This document shows positions 1 through 5,475 of a DNA stretch of 5,475 nucleotides, piece by piece. The notes under the pieces are model-generated. The model worked only from the letters and a program-made list of their open reading frames with translations, was not told the origin of the DNA and did not search any database. How positions within the stretch are numbered: the stretch's first letter is position 1; the number at the start of each line of letters is the position of its first letter. A program made the position numbers and the translations under genes. Source of the DNA: Deltaproteobacteria bacterium (GTDB taxonomy: Bacteria; Myxococcota_A; UBA796; UBA2385); assembly GCA_016845285.1 (NCBI GenBank), contig JAERSX010000020.1:1-5475 (forward strand), read 5' to 3'.

Positions 1-462
1 CTGCACATCGCCACCATGTTCGATCCCCTGACCCAGTCGTCCCCGGGCTCTGTGGGCACCCTCGCGGTGTGGTTGGGAACAGGTGCGTTCCTGGGGACCG
101 GCATGCACTTCGAGTTGCTTGACGTGCTCGCGGACTCACTCCGGGCCGTGCCGCCCGGTAGCCTCATCGATCCCATTCGCGGGAGCGCGCTCGTCGTAGA
201 TGCGGTCGGCACGGCGCTCTACACCGGGATCTCCCTCGCCGGACCACTGTTGGTCTTCGTGTTCTGCGTAAACCTCGGGATCTCGATCCTGGGTCGCATG
301 GCGCCGAACCTCCAGCTCTTCTTCGCTGTGGGCCCAGGCTTGACCCTGGCTGCGGCCCTGTTCCTCTTGGGGGTTGCGCTGCCGTCGATCATGGCCGCTT
401 GGCTGTGGCTGGTGCCCGAGGCCGTCGCCACTGCCTGGGCCATCGCCTTGGGCTCGAGGTAG
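1..462 (+). CDS. fliR: Flagellar biosynthesis protein FliR (SctT family), 3' part only
   Basis: This is the C-terminal part of an integral membrane component of the type III export gate, which in the FliR family assembles with FliP and FliQ in the inner membrane. The reading frame is open through base 1, so the true start lies upstream; 153 residues are visible against roughly 250-260 for a full protein. Within the fragment, an FDPLTQS segment (residues 7-13) matches the conserved DP motif of FliR, and GRMAPNLQLF (98-107) matches the family's conserved R-x-AP segment after a long hydrophobic stretch (about 76-97). Further hydrophobic stretches lie at about 17-37 and 105-150. The stop codon is two bases before flhB, the classical fliR-flhB order. 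A non-flagellar SctT is the alternative; the FlhB-like neighbour favours the flagellar name. Confidence 0.87.
   Translation: MHIATMFDPLTQSSPGSVGTLAVWLGTGAFLGTGMHFELLDVLADSLRAVPPGSLIDPIRGSALVVDAVGTALYTGISLAGPLLVFVFCVNLGISILGRMAPNLQLFFAVGPGLTLAAALFLLGVALPSIMAAWLWLVPEAVATAWAIALGSR
456..459 (+). promoter_or_regulatory. Ribosome binding site of flhB
   Basis: A GAGG core lies five bases before the ATG at 465 and runs into the fliR stop codon. It supports the 465 start over an in-frame ATG at 399, which would add 22 residues overlapping the fliR coding sequence. Its position suggests translational coupling of flhB to fliR. Confidence 0.6.
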
Positions 463-464
463 GC

Positions 465-1532
465 ATGGCCGATGACGAACAGGGAGAAAAAACTGAAGAA
501 GCCACACCTCATAAACTCAAGGAGGCGCGGAAGAAGGGGCAGGTCGCCTTCTCCAAGGATCTGGTGGCTTCCATCTCTCTCTGCGCGGCCGTTGCTGGTG
601 GAGTCTTCGGCGTCCCCAGCATGGCATTCGGGCTCGTGGAGCTCGGGCGCAGAGGGATTCAGCAGAGCGCCTCGGGCGTCATGTCGGTGGTGGACGTCGA
701 GGCTGCTGTGCACCAGACCTACGTCACCATTGGGCCGGGTCTGATGGCGGTACTTGGCACCGCCACCTTCGCTGGTGCCGTGGCTGGGCTGGCGGTCACC
801 CAGTTCAATTTCGCGGTGGAGGCCCTCGAGCCGAAGCCGGAGCGCTTGGATGTGGCCAAGAACTTCAAGTCCACCTTCCTCTCCCCCACACCCTGGTTCA
901 ACCTGGGGAAGAGCCTGGCGGTGGGCGCTCTCATCTGCTGGTCGGTGTACTCAGCCTGTGTGGAGTGGATGGATTGGTTGCCAGCGGTCGCCTCCTGGGC
1001 TCCGGGCATTCAGCTGGTCTTCGTCGGCCGCATCACCCTGTCCATCTTCGAGCGCGCGCTCCCCCTTGTCGTATTGATCGGAATTGCCGATCTGATGTAT
1101 CAGAAGTGGAAGACTGCGAAGGACATGATGATGAGCATCCAGGAGGTCCGGCGTGAGAACAAGGACCAAGAGGGTGATCCTCTGGTCAAGCAGAAACGAA
1201 AGGCCCGTGGCCGCCAGCTCGCCATGGGACGGCAGCTCCGAGACGTGGCCACAGCCGATGTCGTGGTCACGAACCCCACCCACTTCGCCGTGGCGTTGAG
1301 ATACCGACGGGATGAGAACCCATCCCCGATCGTGGTCGCGAGAGGAGCGGATCTCATCGCGCTCCGCATCCGAGCCGAGGCCGTGCGGCACGACGTGCCG
1401 GTCATAGAGAACCGAGCCCTCGCCCGGTCCCTCGTCAGCAAGGGCAAGGTAGGTTTCGCCATTCCGCAGGAGTTCTACGGGCCCGTGGCCAAGGTGCTCG
1501 CGGCGGTCTACCGCCGGAGGCGTCGCCCATGA
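465..1532 (+). CDS. flhB: Flagellar export switch protein FlhB (SctU family)
   Basis: A 355-residue inner-membrane protein of the type III export gate; members of this family self-cleave between N and P of NPTH and thereby switch export specificity. The start at 465 gives the typical charged N-terminus with EKTEEATPHKLKEARKKGQV (residues 8-27), the family signature before the first membrane helix. Four hydrophobic segments follow at about 33-57, 86-112, 148-167 and 183-212. Next comes the cytoplasmic linker with QEVRRENKDQEGDP (226-239), then the cleavage motif N270-P271-T272-H273 followed by FAVALRY. The C-terminal domain has ENRALARSL (315-323) and IPQEFYGPVAKVLAAVY (333-349), which resemble FlhB more than YscU-type proteins. 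The protein stops almost directly after this domain with an arginine run, so it lacks the longer tail found in some FlhBs. The residue after NPTH is F where many flagellar homologues have Y. It is two bases downstream of fliR; flhA does not follow. Confidence 0.92.
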   Translation: MADDEQGEKTEEATPHKLKEARKKGQVAFSKDLVASISLCAAVAGGVFGVPSMAFGLVELGRRGIQQSASGVMSVVDVEAAVHQTYVTIGPGLMAVLGTATFAGAVAGLAVTQFNFAVEALEPKPERLDVAKNFKSTFLSPTPWFNLGKSLAVGALICWSVYSACVEWMDWLPAVASWAPGIQLVFVGRITLSIFERALPLVVLIGIADLMYQKWKTAKDMMMSIQEVRRENKDQEGDPLVKQKRKARGRQLAMGRQLRDVATADVVVTNPTHFAVALRYRRDENPSPIVVARGADLIALRIRAEAVRHDVPVIENRALARSLVSKGKVGFAIPQEFYGPVAKVLAAVYRRRRRP

Positions 1533-1735
1533 TGGTGCGAGGAACCATGGTGTCTTTGGCGGTCGCACGAGCTGGCTGGGTTAGGTTCAGGGTCTGGCCC
1601 ATGCCCCCCTTGCCCATGTCCGGTTCTGGCCTTGGTCGAGGTTGGGGCGGTCCGCTGATGGCTTCTGCGCGTTTATCCGCGCCCAATCCGACTTTCCCGA
1701 GTGTTGGCCCCCTTCAAGAAGAGCGCAGCCCGTGA
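1529..1735 (+). CDS. Doubtful small ORF bridging flhB and the HDOD gene
   Basis: A 68-codon ORF starts with ATG inside an ATGA overlap with the flhB stop and ends with TGA inside a GTGA overlap with the likely start of the HDOD gene. This is the junction pattern of translationally coupled genes. The product would be rich in Gly, Pro, Met and Arg, with no domain, signal peptide or membrane segment that I recognise. Third-position base use looks more mixed than in the flanking genes, which argues against strong selection as a protein. The alternative is that these 200 bases are a spacer, or that they let ribosomes read through and reinitiate at 1732. I list it because both junctions are exact, not because the protein looks real. 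Confidence 0.22.
   Translation: MMVRGTMVSLAVARAGWVRFRVWPMPPLPMSGSGLGRGWGGPLMASARLSAPNPTFPSVGPLQEERSP
1716..1723 (+). promoter_or_regulatory. Probable ribosome binding site of the HDOD gene
   Basis: A purine-rich AAGAAGAG lies eight bases before the GTG at 1732. It favours this GTG as the start over the in-frame ATG at 1642, whose extra 30 residues (Cys- and Pro-containing, no recognisable motif) look like read-through of spacer DNA. Confidence 0.4.
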
Positions 1736-3099
1736 CCATCTGGACCAGGTTCCTCACCTTCTTCGGGCGCACCGCCCCGCGTGAGTCGCGGAACCCGACC
1801 GGGTTCGTGTTGAAGGACATCTACCCGTCGCCGCTGTCGCAGAAGGCATCGCCTCGAGGACTTGAAGAGGAGTCGTTGCCGCGCGAGCCGTCAGCGGCGT
1901 TGAGGGAGAGGATCCACACCAACACACCGGTGCCCGTGCCTGTGCCGGCACCAGAAGGGTTGTTCGACCCGCCCGATGATTCCTCTCGAGCAACGGACGC
2001 AGGCCTGATTCGACCGCCCCCGCAGGCGCCTGTGGTGACGGACACGAGGCCTGATGAGGCGCCGCCTGAAGAGGAGCCCGTCGACGGCTATTTGCCTCCT
2101 CCCGCTGATGCCGAGGGCGAGCCGGGCCCTCCCGTGCCGTGGGATCCAGACCCCGACTGGCTGCTCGATCTCCTCACCAAAGAGCTGGTCTCCATCGCTC
2201 GCTCCCTGGAGGACGAGGGAGAGTCGCTCGTGGATCGGCGGCTCGTGTGGACCTTGGCCAACCTGGCCGAGCGCAACGAGCTCGACCTTCCCTCGTTCCC
2301 CGAGGTGGCGCTACGGGTCGACCAGCTCGCCCGGAATCCGGAGGTCAGCCTCAAGGACCTCGCCATGGTGGTGGACGGTGATCCCGAGCTGGTTCGGCGG
2401 GTGTGGGTCGCGGCCAGTGCCCTGGGCTTCTCCGATCCGCCGAAGAGCGTGCACCACGCGGTGGTCCGTCTCGGGCTCACGACGGTCTGGCAGTTCGCCA
2501 TGGATGCCTCTCTGCGTGCAGGGCGCGTGGAGGACTTCCGGTGGGCCCGGGCCGCCGAGCAGATCCGTCAGCACGCCATGGTCACCGGGGAGGTGGCGGG
2601 ACGACTGGTGGGTCAACCCCGAGGCAACGCCTTCCTCGCCGGCTTGCTCCATGACGTCGGGCGACTCGCCGTCCTTCGCGCGGTGTCGCAGATCGCCGGC
2701 CGGAATCGCACCCCATCCCAATCGACTGTCGATCTCTTGAGCGATCGCGTCCACCCCATCCTGGGGGCGCTCCTCACCCGGTACTGGAATCTCCCCGAAG
2801 AGATCGGTGCGGCGGTGTATTTCCACCATCGCTGGGAGGAGGCACCCGCCGAGGCGGCGGAGCTCGCCCACATCGTGCACCTCGCCGACGTTTCGTCGCA
2901 CGCGAACCGGCCCCTCGACAAGAACCTACCGTCTGCGGCGCCCAGCCAGGTGGAGGTCGAAGAGGTCGAGGACTTCGAGGAGTCTCAAGTGCACGGCGAA
3001 GATGCTGTGGATGCTCCGGAGGGCAAGCAGGCTGTCCTGGCCCGCGAGCTGGCACAGGAGGCTTGGTCTCGACTCATCGACCAGTGGGTTTCGGTCTGA
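1732..3099 (+). CDS. HDOD-domain signalling protein with long Pro/acid-rich N-terminal linker
   Basis: A cytoplasmic regulator of the HDOD family (an HD-related, helical domain common in motility and c-di-GMP signalling proteins), 455 residues from the chosen GTG start. The N-terminus (IWTRFLTFFG, residues 3-12) could form a short amphipathic or membrane-touching helix. Residues about 60-140 are a low-complexity linker rich in Pro, Asp and Glu, including a Val-Pro repeat at 66-72. The HDOD domain spans about 186-390: LPSFPEVALRVDQLARNPEV (186-205) is the typical opening, followed by LKDLAMVVDGDPELVRRV and a VRLGL helix (245-249). FLAGLLHDVGRLAVL (301-315) is the HD signature. Candidate metal ligands are H281, H307-D308, H341, H365-H366 and D386. 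An acidic stretch (408-430) separates the domain from a final helix. It sits between flhB and a PilZ gene, suggesting a motility or export role. The specific ligand or enzymatic activity, if any, cannot be told; most HDOD proteins have no known catalysis. Confidence 0.88.
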   Translation: MTIWTRFLTFFGRTAPRESRNPTGFVLKDIYPSPLSQKASPRGLEEESLPREPSAALRERIHTNTPVPVPVPAPEGLFDPPDDSSRATDAGLIRPPPQAPVVTDTRPDEAPPEEEPVDGYLPPPADAEGEPGPPVPWDPDPDWLLDLLTKELVSIARSLEDEGESLVDRRLVWTLANLAERNELDLPSFPEVALRVDQLARNPEVSLKDLAMVVDGDPELVRRVWVAASALGFSDPPKSVHHAVVRLGLTTVWQFAMDASLRAGRVEDFRWARAAEQIRQHAMVTGEVAGRLVGQPRGNAFLAGLLHDVGRLAVLRAVSQIAGRNRTPSQSTVDLLSDRVHPILGALLTRYWNLPEEIGAAVYFHHRWEEAPAEAAELAHIVHLADVSSHANRPLDKNLPSAAPSQVEVEEVEDFEESQVHGEDAVDAPEGKQAVLARELAQEAWSRLIDQWVSV

Positions 3100-3195
3100 G
3101 GGGTTGTAGCGTGCACGTCATCGGTGCGCTGGTGGCGGCCGAGGGACCAGACGGGGTATGGATCGTTAATGCTCCTCGAGTCGAGTGGGTGGTCC

Positions 3196-4959
3196 ATGGC
3201 TGATCGCGAAAATCCACGTAGTTCCAAGAATGGGGACCGCGTCCTCGCACGAGGGGAGGTGGTGGAGAGGCTGGGTCCCATCAGCGTCCCTGGCGAGGTG
3301 ACGGTGACGGAGAGCAGCGTCTCGTTCACGCCCTCAGGCGTGGACGGCAAGGTCGTGCTCGGCTCGTGGATGGTGCCCATCGAGCACATCGATCAGTTCT
3401 TGGAAGAAGACTCCGAGGTCATTCGGGTGACCTCCTCCGACGGCACTCATCGCCTCGGAGGTCCCCTGGCCCACCCAATGTTGGAGCTGCTCCGCTCCCT
3501 GAAGGAAGGCGGTGAGGAGCTGCCTGAGCTGATCATGCTCGCCGTCGCTGGCGCGGTCGAGATCAATGGTCTGCTCTCGGCACGTGGCGACGTCCTCATC
3601 ACCAGCAAGAGTGTCTCGTTTCATCCCGAGCGCCTCGAGCGGCGGGTCTTCGGTGACCGGCAGGCCCTCGATGTGCCTTTCGAGGACATCGATGGCTTCG
3701 AGCTCATCTCAGGCGGACGTCTCCAGCTCAAGACCGGCGGGCGAACGGTGCGGTTCGTGGGGAACTCGGTCCCCAGGATCTATTCGGCGCTGGTGAGCTT
3801 GCGTGAGCGCGGCCTGGACTCGTCAGACGGCGGCGGAGAGGCCACACCCATGGTGTTCTCCGCTGTCGAGGCCGGTGGTCAGTTTTCCCATCCGGGAACG
3901 CTCTGTGTCGGTCGGACGGGGATCAGCTTCATCCCTACCGGTCGTCTGGACCGGTTCTTGGAGAGGGCGGAGCCCCAGAACTTCCCCTTGGAGGAGGTCC
4001 GAGCCATCAGGGTGGCTGGCCTCGTCAACTCGCGGCTGGAGATCATCGCTGACGGTGGTGAGCTCATGATCTCCTGCGACCAGCCCACCTCAAGGCTCTT
4101 TGAGGTCTCTCGCTGGATCGCAGATCACAACTCGACTCCCACGTGGAGTGGCGGGGTGGTGGGTCGCTCGTGGGGGGAGCCCTCCCCAGCAGAAGGGGAG
4201 GTCAAGGAGCAGATCGACAAGGTCTTGGCCACCGAGGCCCAGCACCTGCTCCTCCCTAGCACGCCTCTGTTGTTCAGCTTGGCAGTCCTCTATGAGGAAG
4301 AAGAAGCCCAGATGGGCTGGCTCGCCTACACCGAGGATCGTCTCCATTGGCTACCTCGTGGCGCGCTCCAGCCGGTCCGGATGTCCCTCTCCGGTAGCGC
4401 CGTGGTCCTGCGCGATGGCCCCCAGCGCTCCGTGCACCTTCGCATGGGTGCCAGTGGCGAATTCCTGTGGCTGGTAGGCGATGGGAACATCTCTTCAGTG
4501 CTGCGCGAAGCCGTGGACCGTGCGGCCAACCGCCCGAGTGTCGTCACCAATCTCGAGCTTGGCGCCATCAAGGGGGCCGACCGGCGTCACACCTACCGGG
4601 TTCCGGCCGTGCCTGGCTTCGACTCGGGACTGAGCTTCCACCGAGAGATCGAGGGCTTGGTGCTTCCACTCAAGGCCGAGGTGGTGAACCTCTCGCTGCA
4701 CGGCGTGGGGGTCCGATTGCTCGCCGCGCCCAAGGTCGGCGATGAATTCCTGGTCCAGATTGCACGCGGTGACGAGTCCTCCGAGCTTCGAGCCTCGGTG
4801 ATCCACTGTCGCGCCCTTGGAGACTCTGGCACTTGGTACGCGGGCTGCGTCTTCAAGGGAAGCTGGGGTGCCATCGAGCGGATCACTCGGGCGCCCTGGC
4901 TGTCCCTGCAGCAGGCGCGACGAAACCAATGGCGAAAGAACAGCGAGACCGAGGCGTAG
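3196..4959 (+). CDS. PilZ-domain protein with tandem PH/GRAM-like N-terminal repeats
   Basis: A predicted soluble 587-residue protein with no signal peptide or membrane helix. The C-terminal PilZ domain (about 462-565) carries RRHTYRV (463-469), containing the RxxxR motif (R464-R468), and N498-L-S-L-H-G503, the (D/N)xSxxG motif; together these are the known c-di-GMP-binding signature. The N-terminal part contains repeated beta-rich units at about 16-103, 112-203 and 217-309, plus a weaker one at about 350-441. The clear units share a G-x-V/L-x-V/I-T-x-x-S-V-S-F-x-P strand pair, then VPxEDID-like or PLEEV segments, a strand turning on a Gly, and a closing helix. This pattern resembles GRAM/PH-like domains. 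ATG 3196 was chosen because the sequence before it (in-frame starts at 3124 and 3169) resembles spacer and no strong ribosome site decides the matter. By analogy with YcgR, which pairs PilZ with another beta domain and acts on the flagellar motor, it may be a c-di-GMP effector of motility; that role is inference from the domain and its neighbours. Confidence 0.85.
   Translation: MADRENPRSSKNGDRVLARGEVVERLGPISVPGEVTVTESSVSFTPSGVDGKVVLGSWMVPIEHIDQFLEEDSEVIRVTSSDGTHRLGGPLAHPMLELLRSLKEGGEELPELIMLAVAGAVEINGLLSARGDVLITSKSVSFHPERLERRVFGDRQALDVPFEDIDGFELISGGRLQLKTGGRTVRFVGNSVPRIYSALVSLRERGLDSSDGGGEATPMVFSAVEAGGQFSHPGTLCVGRTGISFIPTGRLDRFLERAEPQNFPLEEVRAIRVAGLVNSRLEIIADGGELMISCDQPTSRLFEVSRWIADHNSTPTWSGGVVGRSWGEPSPAEGEVKEQIDKVLATEAQHLLLPSTPLLFSLAVLYEEEEAQMGWLAYTEDRLHWLPRGALQPVRMSLSGSAVVLRDGPQRSVHLRMGASGEFLWLVGDGNISSVLREAVDRAANRPSVVTNLELGAIKGADRRHTYRVPAVPGFDSGLSFHREIEGLVLPLKAEVVNLSLHGVGVRLLAAPKVGDEFLVQIARGDESSELRASVIHCRALGDSGTWYAGCVFKGSWGAIERITRAPWLSLQQARRNQWRKNSETEA
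3241..4518 (+). repeat. Tandem PH/GRAM-like domain repeats encoded in the PilZ gene
   Basis: These are protein-level repeats, too diverged to see in the DNA. Approximate units are 3241-3504, 3529-3804, 3844-4122 and a divergent 4243-4518. Matching landmarks are VTVTESSVSFTP, VLITSKSVSFHP and LCVGRTGISFIP about a third of the way in, then VPIEHIDQF, VPFEDIDGF and FPLEEVRAI, and a closing helix (LELLRSL, YSALVSL, FEVSRWI). Unit 4 keeps only GWLAYTEDRLHWLP and a closing helix. The linker between units 3 and 4 (about residues 312-340) is Gly/Ser/Pro-rich. The fold assignment comes from pattern reading alone. Confidence 0.6.
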
Positions 4960-4987
4960 GTTCCACCTGGCCTCACCGCTCTCGGTC

Positions 4988-5475
4988 TTACGGTCCCCGG
5001 TCCCGTCCGCAGCAGCTCTTGTACCGCCGACCGCTCCCGCAGGGGCAACGCTGATTGCGCGCTGGGCGCTTTCGAGGCCCACGCGTTGCGGGGGGGGGCG
5101 TCGACTCCTTTCGGGTCTGAAGGGAGGTCAGCTTGGCACCCGTGCTGGTCCACTGCACTGGGAAGCTAGGGACGGCGGCCAAGACCAAGCGGACGTCCTC
5201 TTCGGACGCGGGGGCGCCGATGGGAGCCACGATCCGTCCAAGTGACCGCATGACGAGCCGGGCACGTTCTTCCGAGTCCTCGCCCGGCTGTAGATCCAGG
5301 TTGGCGCCGGCTCGAATGACCAGCGCAAACAGGTCGTCGCCACGGGGGCCGGGAGAGGTGTCTCCGGGACTTCGCACCCGCCGGTCGCCCTCATCACGGA
5401 CCTGCTTCAGGAGTGCCTGTCCACGCGCTCTCCCGGCATGGGCCTCGATGCCGGCCCGGCTTTTCAGGCGCCGAT
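4988..5475 (-). CDS. SEC-C motif protein, 3' part (start beyond the right edge)
   Basis: The reading frame is open from the right edge of the window to a TAA at 4988-4990, giving about 161 C-terminal residues; a GTG at 5375-5377 is internal and need not be the start. The C-terminus carries CPCGSGRRYKSCCG (about 5006-5047), the SEC-C zinc-binding motif first known from the SecA tail and found at the ends of many unrelated proteins, where it coordinates zinc through three Cys and a fourth ligand. Upstream is a basic, Pro-rich linker and, before it, a charged and partly helical region (around 5130-5330) that I do not recognise. A nine-base homopolymer lies in the linker. The gene converges on the PilZ gene with only 28 bases between the stops and is probably a separate transcription unit. 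The length is too short to be SecA itself as seen, and no SecA domain is visible. Confidence 0.75.
   Translation of the reverse strand, partial: RRLKSRAGIEAHAGRARGQALLKQVRDEGDRRVRSPGDTSPGPRGDDLFALVIRAGANLDLQPGEDSEERARLVMRSLGRIVAPIGAPASEEDVRLVLAAVPSFPVQWTSTGAKLTSLQTRKESTPPPATRGPRKRPARNQRCPCGSGRRYKSCCGRDRGP
5090..5098 (+). repeat. G9 homopolymer tract inside the SEC-C gene
   Basis: Nine consecutive G on the plus strand read as three Pro codons on the minus strand, in the linker just before the basic stretch that leads to the SEC-C motif. At the length given, the frame is intact on both sides. Gain or loss of one base would remove the SEC-C motif from the product. Confidence 0.9.

Noticed and set aside
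399..464. In-frame upstream ATG that would extend FlhB by 22 residues
   Set aside because: The extension overlaps the fliR coding sequence, is Arg/Gly-rich unlike FlhB, and the ATG at 465 has a well-spaced GAGG and gives the canonical N-terminus.
951..1568. 205-codon open frame on the minus strand
   Set aside because: It lies antisense to flhB, whose protein is clearly real; the predicted product is His/Asp/Gly-rich with no domain, typical of an antisense shadow in GC-rich DNA.
3175..3185. Small palindrome CTCGA-G-TCGAG before the PilZ gene start
   Set aside because: Arms are only five bases with a one-base centre, and the site includes common GC-rich words; too weak to call an operator or terminator.
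3100..3195. Possible promoter between the HDOD and PilZ genes
   Set aside because: I found no sigma-70, sigma-54 or sigma-28 element pair with proper spacing; the gap may simply be part of one transcript.
4960..4987. Bidirectional terminator between the convergent genes
   Set aside because: The 28 bases contain no stem of useful length and no T-run on either strand.
4495..5082. 195-codon open frame on the minus strand across the PilZ 3' end
   Set aside because: It covers the PilZ domain antisense and the SEC-C motif in the wrong frame; the competing frames have recognisable motifs and this one has none.

Overview
The window is GC-rich, densely packed bacterial DNA. It starts inside one gene and ends inside another. 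The left part carries the end of a FliR-type export-gate gene and a complete FlhB, so the organism has a flagellum or, less likely, a flagellum-related type III secretion apparatus. The G/C-rich codon use, the proline- and acid-rich linkers and the pairing of export genes with HDOD and PilZ regulators fit a Gram-negative lineage such as Myxococcota or another former deltaproteobacterium. That placement is a guess; no rRNA or marker gene is present.

Layout on the plus strand: 3' part of fliR (1-462), flhB (465-1532), a segment of about 200 bases holding a doubtful 68-codon ORF that overlaps both neighbours (1529-1735), an HDOD-domain gene (1732-3099), and a gene for a PilZ protein preceded by several PH/GRAM-like repeats (3196-4959). 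All face the same way with short gaps, so they probably form one operon or at least one regulatory neighbourhood. On the minus strand, convergent with this block, is the 3' part of a gene whose product ends in a SEC-C zinc motif (4988 to beyond the right edge).

FliR and FlhB belong to the inner-membrane gate of the type III export machine, and FlhB normally switches substrate class after self-cleavage at NPTH. In many bacteria flhA follows flhB; here two signalling genes follow instead. The HDOD protein keeps a nearly complete set of HD-type metal-ligand positions. The next protein ends in a PilZ domain with both c-di-GMP-binding motifs. It is reasonable, but inferred, that the two regulators tie motility or export to nucleotide signalling.

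The most unusual object is the PilZ protein. Its N-terminal roughly 440 residues look like three clear and one divergent copy of a PH/GRAM-like beta domain, an architecture I do not recognise as a described PilZ family. No RNA genes, CRISPR arrays, insertion sequences or convincing terminators were seen.
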